Shown here: positions 52,086 through 60,310 of the stretch, one piece after another
Layout of the letters: each line of letters starts with the position of its first letter
Numbering within the stretch: the first letter of the stretch is position 1
From: Rhodococcus tukisamuensis NBRC 100609
GTDB taxonomy: Bacteria > Actinomycetota > Actinomycetes > Mycobacteriales > Mycobacteriaceae
Length of the DNA: 64,000 bases
Assembly: GCF_001894985.1 (NCBI RefSeq)
Contig: NZ_BCXG01000022.1
Location: 26,646 to 90,645, forward strand
Reading direction: 5' to 3'
Program-made: the position numbers and the translations under genes
Notes under the pieces: model-generated
What the model saw: the letters and a program-made list of their open reading frames with translations, nothing else
What the model was told of the DNA's origin: nothing
Database searches by the model: none

Positions 52086-53344
52086 CCGCGTGCTCCCTTC
52101 GTTGTGTCGACCTGCGCTGCCGCCTTCGCCGCCTCGGCATCGAGCCGGTACGGCCGCAACTCCTGCCGGGCAATCGTTCTCTTGTGCACCTCGTCCGGGC
52201 CGTCCGCGAGCCGCAGCGTCCGCAGGTGCGCGTACGCCGACGCCAGCGGGAAGTCGTCGGACACCCCGCCGCCGCCGTGCACCTGGATCGCGCGGTCGAC
52301 GATCTTCAGCGCCATCTGCGGGGCCGCCACCTTGATTGCCGCGATCTCGGTGCGGGCCTCCTTGTTGCCGACGGTGTCCATCAGCCAGGCCGCCTTGAGC
52401 GTGAGCAGTCGGACCATCTCGATCTCGATGCGCGCCTCGGCAATCCAGTCCTGGATGTTCGCGCGCTCGCTGAGCGTTCGGCCGAACGTCACCCGGGTCG
52501 AGGCGCGCAGGCACATCAGTTCCAGTGCCCGCTCGGCCATTCCGATCGCCCGCATGCAGTGGTGGATCCGGCCGGGTCCGAGCCGCGCCTGGCTGATCAT
52601 GAAGCCGGCACCGGGGCCGGCCAGCACGTCGGCATCGGGCACCCGCACGTTCTCGAACAGCACCTCGGCGTGGCCCTCACGGTCCTGGTAGCCGAACACC
52701 GGCAGCCCCCGCACCACCGTCACGCCCGGGGCGTCGATGGGCACCACCATCATCGACTGCTGGCTGTAGACGGGGCCGCCGGGATCAGTCTTGCCCATCA
52801 CGATGAGCACCTTGCAGTTGGCGTGCAACGCGTTCGAGGTCCACCACTTGCGCCCGTTGAGCACCCACTCGCCGCCGTCGTGGTCCATCGTCATCGCGAT
52901 GTTCGTGGCGTCCGAACTGGCGACATCGGGCTCGGTCATCGCGAACGCCGACCGGATGGTGCCGTCGAGCAGCGGGACGAGCCACCGCTGCTTGTGCTCT
53001 TCGGTGCCGAAGAGGGTGAGCACCTCCATGTTTCCGGTGTCCGGCGCACTGCAGTTGCACGCCTCCGACGCCAGGTGGCTGCGGCCCATGATCTCCGCGA
53101 GCGGGGCGTACTCGGAGTGGGTCAGGCCCGGGCCCCACTCCGGATGCGGGTGGAAGAGGTTCCACAGCCCGCGCCGGCGGGCCTCGACCTTGAGCTCCTC
53201 GAGGATCGGCGGCTGGAAGTGCGGATCGCCCGCCGCGCGCATCTGCTCTTCGTAGACGGCCTCCGCCGGGTAGACGTGCTCGTCCATGAAGGCGAGCAGT
53301 CGTTCCCGATAGTCCTGGCAGCGCTCGGTCGGTGCGAAGTCCAT
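52082..53344 (-). CDS. Acyl-CoA dehydrogenase, ACAD11-like
   Basis: This is 420 residues. Acyl-CoA dehydrogenase fold: [85 protein letters not shown], and [35 protein letters not shown]. The DGPDEVH ending and IHHCMR segment are specific for the ACAD10/11 branch. It is first in a two-gene operon with the APH-like kinase. It is divergent from the P450 pair, with a 16-bp palindrome between, which suggests joint use for hydroxylated fatty acids (inference). Confidence 0.92.
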   Translation of the reverse strand: MDFAPTERCQDYRERLLAFMDEHVYPAEAVYEEQMRAAGDPHFQPPILEELKVEARRRGLWNLFHPHPEWGPGLTHSEYAPLAEIMGRSHLASEACNCSAPDTGNMEVLTLFGTEEHKQRWLVPLLDGTIRSAFAMTEPDVASSDATNIAMTMDHDGGEWVLNGRKWWTSNALHANCKVLIVMGKTDPGGPVYSQQSMMVVPIDAPGVTVVRGLPVFGYQDREGHAEVLFENVRVPDADVLAGPGAGFMISQARLGPGRIHHCMRAIGMAERALELMCLRASTRVTFGRTLSERANIQDWIAEARIEIEMVRLLTLKAAWLMDTVGNKEARTEIAAIKVAAPQMALKIVDRAIQVHGGGGVSDDFPLASAYAHLRTLRLADGPDEVHKRTIARQELRPYRLDAEAAKAAAQVDTTKGARG

Positions 53345-53386
53345 CAGCGATCATCCTCTCCGCAAGCACAGTGCGACGAGCCCCGA

Positions 53387-53402
53387 CGACAGTCGTCTGT
53401 CG
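53387..53402. promoter_or_regulatory. Palindrome between acyl-CoA dehydrogenase and P450 genes
   Basis: CGACAGTCGTCTGTCG consists of perfect 6-bp arms with a 4-nt spacer, 43 nt before the dehydrogenase start and 82 nt before the P450 start. The size is typical for a TetR-family operator. Confidence 0.5.
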
Positions 53403-53483
53403 ATGGTAGGCCGACCGCGTGCGGTACGCGGCCGGAAGCAACGAAACCGTGCCAGTCGTCGCGACCCGGGTCAGGATGGGTGC

Positions 53484-54890
53484 ATGGCCGTCCCGACCAC
53501 GCGTCGGCACCCTCGGGTGCCACACCCGCCTCACCGTATCCCGTTGCTGGGCGACGTGATCGGCGTCAGCATCACGAAACCGACACAGAACGCGATGGCG
53601 TATGCGCGCCGGCTCGGGCCGATCTACGAGCGGCGGGTGCTCGGCTACAGGTTCACCTTCGTCTCGGGCGCCGAGCTGGCCGCCGAACTCAACGACGAGA
53701 AGCGTTTTCGCAAGCAGCTCGGGGTGGCGCTCGAGGCGCTGCGCCCGATCGGCCACGACGGCCTGTTCACCGCCCACAACGACGAACCGAACTGGTCGAC
53801 CGCCCACAACGTGCTGCTGCCCGGGTTCACCCAGTCCGCGATGCGCGGCTACCACCAGACGATGCTGGACACGGTGCGCGAACTGACCCGGCACTGGGAC
53901 CGCCAATGCGACGACGGCACCTGGGTGGCGGTCACACCAGACATGAACAAGGTGACGCTCGAGACCATCGGCCGCGCCGGATTCGGCTACGAGTTCGGTT
54001 CGTTCAGCAGCGAGGAGCAGCACCCGTTCGTGGCGGCGATGCTCCGCGCGCTGAGCTTCGCGCAGCGCTCCACCTTCAAGATCCCCGTGCCGCTGCTCGG
54101 CGGTGCGCTCACCCGCCGCACCGCGCAGCAGAACCGCGCCGACCTCGCGTACCTGGCGGAAGTCGTGGACGAGGTGATCGCGTCGCGCCGTGCGAACCCC
54201 CACGAGCGGCGCGACGACCTGCTCGAGCTGATGCTCACCAGCACCGATCCCGAGTCCGGGCGACGCCTCGACGAGGTCAACATCCGCAACCAGGTGATCA
54301 CCTTCCTGATCGCCGGGCACGAAACATCATCGGGCGCATTGTCGTTCGCGCTGTACTACCTCGCCAACCACCCGGAGGTCGCGGACCGGGCACGCGCCGA
54401 GATCTACCGGGCCTGGCCGGCGGGTGCCGAACCCGACCCCACCTTCGAACAGGTCGCAAAGCTCCGGTACCTGCGACACGTCCTCGACGAGACCCTGCGG
54501 CTGTGGCCCACCGCGCCCGGCTACATGCGAGAGGCCCGCGAGGACACCCTGATCGGCGGTCGGTACCCGATGAAGGCGGGCGACGCGGCGTTCGTGCTGT
54601 TGCCGCAGGTGCACCGGGACCCCGCGTGGGGTCCCGACGCCGACGCCTTCGACCCCGACCGGTTCCTGCCCGAGCACGCGCACTCGCGGCCCGGTCACGT
54701 CTACAAGCCGTTCGGCACCGGCATCCGCTCCTGCATCGGCCGCCAGTTCGCGCTGCACGAGACCGTCCTGGCGTTGGCGCTGATCCTGCACCGCTACGAC
54801 CTCGAACCCGAGCCCGGCTACCGGCTCGACGTCGAGGAACTGCTCACCCTCAAGCCGTCCGGGTTCCGGGTCCAGCTGCGACGCCGGTGA
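53484..54890 (+). CDS. Cytochrome P450, CYP102-like haem domain
   Basis: This is 468 residues from ATG 53484. The I-helix is AGHETSSGALSFALYYLANH, the K-helix ETLRLWPTAPGY, and the haem loop FGTGIRSCIGRQFALHE, with C417 as the proximal ligand. The sequence strongly resembles the haem domain of P450 BM3 (CYP102A), a fatty-acid subterminal hydroxylase, but the fused CPR reductase is absent, so it must use separate redox partners. None is encoded adjacent. A second, paralogous P450 follows after 52 nt. Likely substrate: medium/long-chain fatty acids, by family. Confidence 0.93.
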   Translation: MAVPTTRRHPRVPHPPHRIPLLGDVIGVSITKPTQNAMAYARRLGPIYERRVLGYRFTFVSGAELAAELNDEKRFRKQLGVALEALRPIGHDGLFTAHNDEPNWSTAHNVLLPGFTQSAMRGYHQTMLDTVRELTRHWDRQCDDGTWVAVTPDMNKVTLETIGRAGFGYEFGSFSSEEQHPFVAAMLRALSFAQRSTFKIPVPLLGGALTRRTAQQNRADLAYLAEVVDEVIASRRANPHERRDDLLELMLTSTDPESGRRLDEVNIRNQVITFLIAGHETSSGALSFALYYLANHPEVADRARAEIYRAWPAGAEPDPTFEQVAKLRYLRHVLDETLRLWPTAPGYMREAREDTLIGGRYPMKAGDAAFVLLPQVHRDPAWGPDADAFDPDRFLPEHAHSRPGHVYKPFGTGIRSCIGRQFALHETVLALALILHRYDLEPEPGYRLDVEELLTLKPSGFRVQLRRR

Positions 54891-54915
54891 CCGCTCGCCG
54901 CACGAGAGCAGACAA

Positions 54916-54925
54916 ACCGATCGGT
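54916..54925. promoter_or_regulatory. ACCGATCGGT palindrome before the second P450
   Basis: The 10-bp core ACCGATCGGT, flanked by ACAA and CTACG, lies 18-27 nt before the second P450 start. It resembles TetR-family operators (AAACCGATCGGT type), so the second gene may have independent control. Confidence 0.5.
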
Positions 54926-54942
54926 CTACGAGACAATGAGGC

Positions 54943-56346
54943 ATGGCGTCGCCCGGCGTCGTCGACACGCGCCAGATTCCGCACCCTCCGCACCGGATAC
55001 CGGTGCTGGGCGACCTGCTGAGCGTGGACCCGGCCAGCCCGACCCAGACCATGGCGCGGCACGCCCGCACCCTGGGGCCGATCTTCGAGACGAAATTCTT
55101 CGGCAACCGCATGGTCGTGGTGTCCGGGCCGGACCTGTACGCGGAGCTCGGCGACGAGAAACGCTTCGGCAAACACGTCGGATTCGGCATCGCCGCCGCC
55201 CGCGAATTCCTCGACGACGCGCTGTTCAGCGCCTACACCGACGAGCCGAACTGGTCGCGGGCGCACAACATCCTGATGCCGGCCTTCACCCTGCCCGCGA
55301 TGAAGAACTACCACGACACGATCCTCGACACCGTCCGCGAGCTGCTGGCGCACTGGGACCGCCGGCTGCAGTCAGGACCGGTGGACGTGCACATCGACAC
55401 CAGCAAGCTGACGCTCGAGACCATCGCCAGGATCGGCTTCGGCTACCACTTCGACCCGTTCACCCGCGGCGAGCCCGATCCGTACGCGGCCGCCGTGATG
55501 CGGACCTTCGCCTACGTCGGGCGCAGCGCCTACCGGATCCCGGTGGACTGGCTCGAGCGCCTCGTCCACCACCGCGCCAACGCCCAGATGGACGCCGACG
55601 TCGCCTACATCCGCCGGGTCGTCGACGAGGTGATCGCGGCCCGCCGGGCCTCGCCCGAGGCCGCGCCCGACGACCTGCTGGCGCTGATGCTCACCACCGC
55701 CGACCCCGCGACCGGCGAGCACCTCGACGACGCGAACGTACGCAACCAGGTGATCACCTTCCTCAACGCCGGGCACGAGACCACCTCCGGCACCCTGTCG
55801 TTCGCGCTGTACATGCTCGCGACCCATCCCGAGATCGCGGCGCAGGCGCGCGCCGAGCTGCACACGTTGTGGCCTGCCGGCGCCGACCCGGACCCGGCGT
55901 TCGGCGAGATCCACCAGCTGCGGTTCCTGCGCCGCGTCGTGGACGAGACGCTGCGGCTGTGGCCCATCGCCCCCGGGTACTTCCGGGAGCCGCGGCGCGA
56001 CACCCTGCTCGGCGGACGCTATCCCTTGGCCGCGGGACAGGCGGTGCTGGCGTTGACCCTGAAGGTGCACCGCGACCCCGTCTGGGGCGCGGACGCGGAG
56101 TCCTTCGACCCGGACCGGTTCCGGCCTGAGCGCGCCCGGACCCGGCCGCCGGGCCTCTACAAGCCGTTCGGCACCGGCGTCCGGTCCTGCATCGGCCGCC
56201 AGTTGGCGTTGCACGAGACGGTGCTGGCGCTCGCACTGATCCTGCACCGCTACGACCTGGTGCCCGAGCCCGGGTACACGCTCGAGGTGGCCGAGGAGTT
56301 CACCCTCAAACCCGCGAACCTGCGGCTCGGACTGGTTCGCCGCTGA
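54943..56346 (+). CDS. Second CYP102-like cytochrome P450
   Basis: This is 467 residues from ATG 54943. The same layout as its neighbour: AGHETTSGTLSFALYMLATH, ETLRLWPIAPGY, FGTGVRSCIGRQLALHE (C416). N-terminal PHPPHRIPVLGDLLSVD and DEPNWSRAHNILMPAFTLPAM align with the first copy (DEPNWSTAHNVLLPGFTQSAM), so the pair arose by tandem duplication, and the divergence suggests different chain-length or position specificity. No reductase domain follows. Confidence 0.93.
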   Translation: MASPGVVDTRQIPHPPHRIPVLGDLLSVDPASPTQTMARHARTLGPIFETKFFGNRMVVVSGPDLYAELGDEKRFGKHVGFGIAAAREFLDDALFSAYTDEPNWSRAHNILMPAFTLPAMKNYHDTILDTVRELLAHWDRRLQSGPVDVHIDTSKLTLETIARIGFGYHFDPFTRGEPDPYAAAVMRTFAYVGRSAYRIPVDWLERLVHHRANAQMDADVAYIRRVVDEVIAARRASPEAAPDDLLALMLTTADPATGEHLDDANVRNQVITFLNAGHETTSGTLSFALYMLATHPEIAAQARAELHTLWPAGADPDPAFGEIHQLRFLRRVVDETLRLWPIAPGYFREPRRDTLLGGRYPLAAGQAVLALTLKVHRDPVWGADAESFDPDRFRPERARTRPPGLYKPFGTGVRSCIGRQLALHETVLALALILHRYDLVPEPGYTLEVAEEFTLKPANLRLGLVRR

Positions 56347-56400
56347 CGCTCGGCCGTGTCGCCTTGACCCTGCCCGCATCCCCAGTAGCCTCGGACGGCG

Positions 56401-56417
56401 GGCGTAATTCATACGCC
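56401..56417. promoter_or_regulatory. 17-bp palindrome upstream of doxX-like gene
   Basis: GGCGTAATTCATACGCC has perfect 6-bp arms around a 5-nt spacer, 34 nt before the GTG start at 56451. Probably an operator of a small dimeric regulator; none is adjacent. Confidence 0.5.
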
Positions 56418-56450
56418 AGCTGAAAGTTTTGTGACAGTCAGGGAGAGCCA

Positions 56451-56819
56451 GTGGACGTCGTTGCCATCGTTTGCACGATCGTCCTTGCGATCGGTGCCCT
56501 CGGCGCGGCGATCCCCAAGGTCCGGCTGCGCGGTACCGCCTGGACCGCACTGCGCGATCGCGGTCTGACCGCCAACCAGGTCCGCGCGATCGGGGCCGCA
56601 GAGATCACCGGTTCGGTGGGCGTGCTGGTCGGGCTGTTCTGGTGGCCGCTCGGCGTCGTCGCGGCGGTGGGACTGCTGCTGCTGATGCTCGGCGCGACCG
56701 CCTTTCACGTCAAGTACGGCGACTTCGGCAACCCCGACATGCGCGGTCCCGCCGTGTACCCGGCCGGCCTCGCGGTCCTCGCGGTGGTCGTGATCGTCGC
56801 GCTGCTCCTCGCGAACTAG
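56451..56819 (+). CDS. DoxX-family membrane protein
   Basis: This is 122 residues from GTG 56451 (GGGAGAG four nucleotides upstream). Four hydrophobic segments: VVAIVCTIVLAIGALGAAIPKV, GAAEITGSVGVLVGLFWW, LGVVAAVGLLLLMLGATAFHV and AGLAVLAVVVIVALLLAN. It matches the DoxX-like (DoxX_2/PF13564) family of unknown function. It is separated from the bkd operon by a 118-nt structured leader; read-through is possible. Confidence 0.88.
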   Translation: MDVVAIVCTIVLAIGALGAAIPKVRLRGTAWTALRDRGLTANQVRAIGAAEITGSVGVLVGLFWWPLGVVAAVGLLLLMLGATAFHVKYGDFGNPDMRGPAVYPAGLAVLAVVVIVALLLAN

Positions 56820-56937
56820 GGCACGCCCCTCACCCGCTTGCGCCGCCCGCCCAAAGGGGGATGCTGAGAGTAGGACTCCAACAACGTCGGACGAGGCCCC
56901 ACAAGGGCCTCCCGACGTAGGCACCAGGAGGTCGACA
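56820..56937 (+). ncRNA. Structured leader upstream of the bkd operon (candidate cis-regulatory RNA)
   Basis: The 118-nt region between doxX-like and bkd genes contains the hexamer CTGAGA (in GGGGGATGCTGAGAGTAGGACTCC order, seen from 56855), a GAGT/ACTC mini-stem, and a long hairpin: CGTCGG at 56885-56890 with CGAGGCCC pairs GGGCCTC and CCGACG (56905-56917). AGGAGG lies at the end, before ATG 56938. The CTGAGA element recalls the TPP riboswitch, but the second TPP core is absent. A translational control leader is likely; its ligand is unknown. Confidence 0.4.
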
Positions 56938-58044
56938 ATGACCGACAAGATCGCCTACCCGGTCCAGCTCGTCCAACCCGACGGACGACGCGTGCACCGG
57001 GCCGCCTACTCCGAGCTCGTCGCCGACGTCGGCACCGCGGAACTGCGCGCACTGTACGAGGACATGGTGGTGGTCCGGCGCGTAGACGGCGAGGCGACGG
57101 CGCTGCAACGCCAGGGCCAGCTCGGCATCTGGGTGCCGAGCCTGGGGCAGGAGGCCGCGCAGGTCGGCTCGGCCCACGCGATGGCGCCCGACGACTACGT
57201 CTTCACCAGCTACCGCGAGCACGGCGTCGCCTACTGCCGCGGCGTCGAGCCGGCCCAGTGGCCGCGGCTCTGGCGCGGCGTCGCGCTGTCCTGCTGGAAC
57301 CCCGACGAGCTGGGCCTGACCAACCCGGCGATCATCGTCGGCGCCCAGGGCCTGCACGCCACCGGCTACGCGATGGGCGCGCACTTCGACGGCGCCGAGA
57401 TCGCGACCTTCGCCTACTTCGGCGACGGCGCCACCAGCCAGGGTGACCTGTCCGAGGCGCTCGGCTTCGCCGCCACGTTCAACGCCGGCGTGGTGTTCTT
57501 CTGCCAGAACAACCACTGGGCGATCAGCGAACCGGTGACGCTGCAGAGCCCGTTCCCGTTGGCACAACGCGCATCCGGCTTCGGCATCCCCGGGATCCGG
57601 GTGGACGGCAACGACGCGCTGGCCGTCCTGGCCGTCACCCGCAGCGCCGCCCGCCGGGCCCGCGAGGGCAGCGGCCCGACGTTCGTCGAGGCCGTCACCT
57701 ACCGGATGGGCCCGCACACCACGTCCGACGACCCGACGCGGTACCGGACCGGCGCGGAGCTGGAGGTCTGGCGGGCGCGTGACCCGATCGACCGGCTGCA
57801 CCGGCTGCTCGAACGCGAGGAGGGCCTCGATGCCGAGTTCCTGGCCGCGGTGAATGCGAAGGCCGAGGACACCGCGGCCGCGTTCCGGGCGGCGACGGTG
57901 ACCCTGCCCGATCCCGACCCGATGCAGCTCTTCGAGCACGTCTACACCCAGGACCACCCGCTGATCGACGAGGAACGCGAACAGTTCGCCCGCTACCTCG
58001 GCACCCTGTCCGTTCCCGAAACACTGTCGGAGGCCCGGTCATGA
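56938..58044 (+). CDS. bkdA: Branched-chain 2-oxoacid dehydrogenase E1 alpha
   Basis: This is 368 residues from ATG 56938, with AGGAGG upstream. ThDP-binding motif GDGATSQGDLSEALGFAATFNAGVVFFCQNN (GDG...NN type) near residue 160; the substrate/phosphorylation-region RMGPHTTSDDPTRYR is seen. It decarboxylates branched 2-oxoacids and passes the acyl group to E2 lipoate. Overlaps E1 beta by ATGA. Operon order E1 alpha-E1 beta-E2 equals mycobacterial bkdABC (Rv2497c-Rv2495c), and there is no E3 gene here, so a shared Lpd is used. Confidence 0.96.
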   Translation: MTDKIAYPVQLVQPDGRRVHRAAYSELVADVGTAELRALYEDMVVVRRVDGEATALQRQGQLGIWVPSLGQEAAQVGSAHAMAPDDYVFTSYREHGVAYCRGVEPAQWPRLWRGVALSCWNPDELGLTNPAIIVGAQGLHATGYAMGAHFDGAEIATFAYFGDGATSQGDLSEALGFAATFNAGVVFFCQNNHWAISEPVTLQSPFPLAQRASGFGIPGIRVDGNDALAVLAVTRSAARRAREGSGPTFVEAVTYRMGPHTTSDDPTRYRTGAELEVWRARDPIDRLHRLLEREEGLDAEFLAAVNAKAEDTAAAFRAATVTLPDPDPMQLFEHVYTQDHPLIDEEREQFARYLGTLSVPETLSEARS

Positions 58045-59018
58045 CCACGATGACGCTCGGCGGCGCCCTGAACGCCGGGCTGCGGCGGGCGCTCGAACAG
58101 GACCCGAAGGTGGTGCTGATGGGCGAGGACATCGGCCAACTCGGCGGCGTCTTCCGGATCACCGACACCCTCCAGAAGGACTTCGGCGGCAACCGGGTCA
58201 TCGACACCCCGCTGGCCGAGTCCGGGATCGTGGGCACCGCATTCGGGATGGCGCTGCGCGGCTACCGCCCGGTCTGCGAGATCCAGTTCGACGGGTTCGT
58301 CTACCCCGCCTTCGACCAGATCGTCTCGCAGGTCGCGAAGATCCACTACCGCACCCAGGGCCGGGTGCGGGCACCGCTGACCATCCGGGTGCCCTACGGC
58401 GGCGGAATCGGTGCGGTCGAACATCACTCGGAGTCGCCGGAGGCCTACTTCGCGCACACCGCGGGGCTGCGACTGGTCAGTCCCTCCAACCCGAACGACG
58501 CCTACTGGATGATCCAGCAGGCCATCGCCTCCGACGACCCGGTGCTCTTCTTCGAGCCCAAGCGCCGGTACTGGGACCGCGGCGAGGTGGACACCGACGC
58601 GCAGCCCGAACTCGACCTGCACCGGGCCCGAGTCGCGGCGCCGGGCACCGACGCCACCGTGGTGGCATACGGGTCGGTGGTGCCGACCGCGCTGGCCGCG
58701 GCGAAAGTGGCCGAGCAGGAGGGTCATTCGATCGAGGTCATCGACCTGCGTTCGCTCTCCCCCGTCGACTTCGACGCCGTCGAGGCGTCGGTCCGCAAGA
58801 CGGGCCGATTGGTGGTCGCACACGAGGCGCCGGTGTTCCTCGGCCTCGGCGCGGAGATCGCCGCCCGGATCTCGGAACGTTGCTTCTACCAGCTCGAGGC
58901 GCCGGTGCTGCGGGTCGGCGGGTTCGCCACCCCGTACCCACCGGCGAAGCTCGAGAAGTACTTCCTGCCCGACCCGGACCGCATCCTCGACGCGGTCGAC
59001 AAGACGCTCGCCGCCTGA
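58041..59018 (+). CDS. bkdB: Branched-chain 2-oxoacid dehydrogenase E1 beta
   Basis: This is 325 residues from ATG 58041. Transketolase-pyrimidine domain then C-terminal domain: MGEDIGQLGGVFRITD, DTPLAESGIVGTAFGMALRGYRPV, PYGGGIGAVEHHSESPEAYF, VVAYGSVVPTALAA. Partner of E1 alpha in the heterotetramer. It is followed by E2 after 10 nt. Confidence 0.96.
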   Translation: MTTMTLGGALNAGLRRALEQDPKVVLMGEDIGQLGGVFRITDTLQKDFGGNRVIDTPLAESGIVGTAFGMALRGYRPVCEIQFDGFVYPAFDQIVSQVAKIHYRTQGRVRAPLTIRVPYGGGIGAVEHHSESPEAYFAHTAGLRLVSPSNPNDAYWMIQQAIASDDPVLFFEPKRRYWDRGEVDTDAQPELDLHRARVAAPGTDATVVAYGSVVPTALAAAKVAEQEGHSIEVIDLRSLSPVDFDAVEASVRKTGRLVVAHEAPVFLGLGAEIAARISERCFYQLEAPVLRVGGFATPYPPAKLEKYFLPDPDRILDAVDKTLAA

Positions 59019-59028
59019 GGGGTCCGCC

Positions 59029-60300
59029 GTGGCCGACCGCAGCCCGCAGCCCCTGCACGAGTTCCGACTGCCCGACCTCGGCGAGGGCCTGACCGAGGCG
59101 GAGCTCGTCTCCTGGTCCGTCGCGGTGGGCGACACCGTCGCGCTCAACCAGGTGATCGTGCAGGTGGAGACGGCCAAGGCGGTGGTGGAGCTGCCGTCCC
59201 CGTACGCCGGCACCGTCCTGGCGCTGCTCGCCGAGCCCGGCGCCACCGTCGCGGTGGGGGCGCCGCTGATCCGCATCGGCGAGCCGGGCGCGGGTCCTGC
59301 GGAGGGTTCCGAGCCTGGCCCGGAGGCGTCCGGATCCGGGTCGGTGCTGGTCGGGTACGGTCCCACCGCGGCCGCGCCCAGCCGGCGCCGGACCCCGGGT
59401 GCCGCCGCTCCCCCCACCCCCGGTAGCGCTGCGTCCACGCCGGTCCGGCCCGACGCCAAGCCGTCGGCGCGCAAGCTCGCCCGCGAACTCGGCGTCGACC
59501 TGAGCGAGGTGCCCGGCTCCGGGGCGGGGGGCGCGATCACCACCGGCGACGTCCGGGCCTGCCATGATGCCGCCGAGCCGAGCGCACCCCAGCCCGACGC
59601 GACCGCCGCGCGCGAGACCCGCACGCCGATCCGCGGCGTCCGCAAGCAGACCGCCGACGCCGTTGTGCGCAGCGCATTCACCGCCCCGCACGTCACCGAG
59701 TTCCTCACCGTCGACGTCACCGCCTCGATGGACCTGCTCGCCACGCTCCGCGCCACGCCCGCCTACACCGGGCTCAAGCTCACCCCGCTGGCGCTGGTGG
59801 CGAGGGTCCTGGTGGCGATGCTGCGCGCGCACCCGGCCCTGAACTCGAGCTGGGACGAGGAGCGTCAGGAGATCGTCACCCGGCACTACGTGAACCTCGG
59901 CATTGCCGCCGCCACCCCGCGCGGCCTGCTCGTCCCGACGATCCGGGATGCGCACCTGATGGGCCTGCTGGAGCTGACCCGGGCGATCGACGACTTGGCC
60001 GAGACCGCCCGGGCGGGCCGGGCCACCCCGACGGACCTGTCCGGCGCCACCGTCTCGATCACCAATGTCGGGGTCTTCGGGGTGGACGCCGGCACCCCGA
60101 TCCTCGGCCCCGGGCAGGCCGCGATCCTGTGCCTCGGCGCGATTCGGCCACGCCCGTGGGTCGTCGAGGACCGTGTCGTCGTCCGCCAGGTTGTCACCCT
60201 GGGTCTCTCGTTCGACCATCGGCTGGTCGACGGCGAACAGGGCTCGCGCTTCCTCGCCGACGTCGGCGCGACGCTCACCGATCCGCTCACCCTGCTCTGA
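59029..60300 (+). CDS. bkdC: Branched-chain 2-oxoacid dehydrogenase E2 (lipoamide acyltransferase)
   Basis: This is 423 residues from GTG 59029. Lipoyl domain with K50 in VETAKAVVEL; a Pro/Ala/Gly-rich linker (~85-135); peripheral subunit-binding domain KPSARKLARELGVDLSEVPGSG (~143-170); acyltransferase domain with C-terminal FDHRLVDGEQ (H397, D401). It accepts the acyl group from E1 on lipoate and transfers it to CoA. A single lipoyl domain is usual. The third and last gene of the operon. Confidence 0.96.
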   Translation: MADRSPQPLHEFRLPDLGEGLTEAELVSWSVAVGDTVALNQVIVQVETAKAVVELPSPYAGTVLALLAEPGATVAVGAPLIRIGEPGAGPAEGSEPGPEASGSGSVLVGYGPTAAAPSRRRTPGAAAPPTPGSAASTPVRPDAKPSARKLARELGVDLSEVPGSGAGGAITTGDVRACHDAAEPSAPQPDATAARETRTPIRGVRKQTADAVVRSAFTAPHVTEFLTVDVTASMDLLATLRATPAYTGLKLTPLALVARVLVAMLRAHPALNSSWDEERQEIVTRHYVNLGIAAATPRGLLVPTIRDAHLMGLLELTRAIDDLAETARAGRATPTDLSGATVSITNVGVFGVDAGTPILGPGQAAILCLGAIRPRPWVVEDRVVVRQVVTLGLSFDHRLVDGEQGSRFLADVGATLTDPLTLL

Positions 60301-60310
60301 CCAGGCAGCG

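Noticed and set aside
56855..56937. TPP riboswitch before bkdA
   Set aside because: A CTGAGA hexamer is present, but the second conserved TPP core (CTGATCTGGATAATGCCAGC type) is missing; kept only as a generic structured leader.
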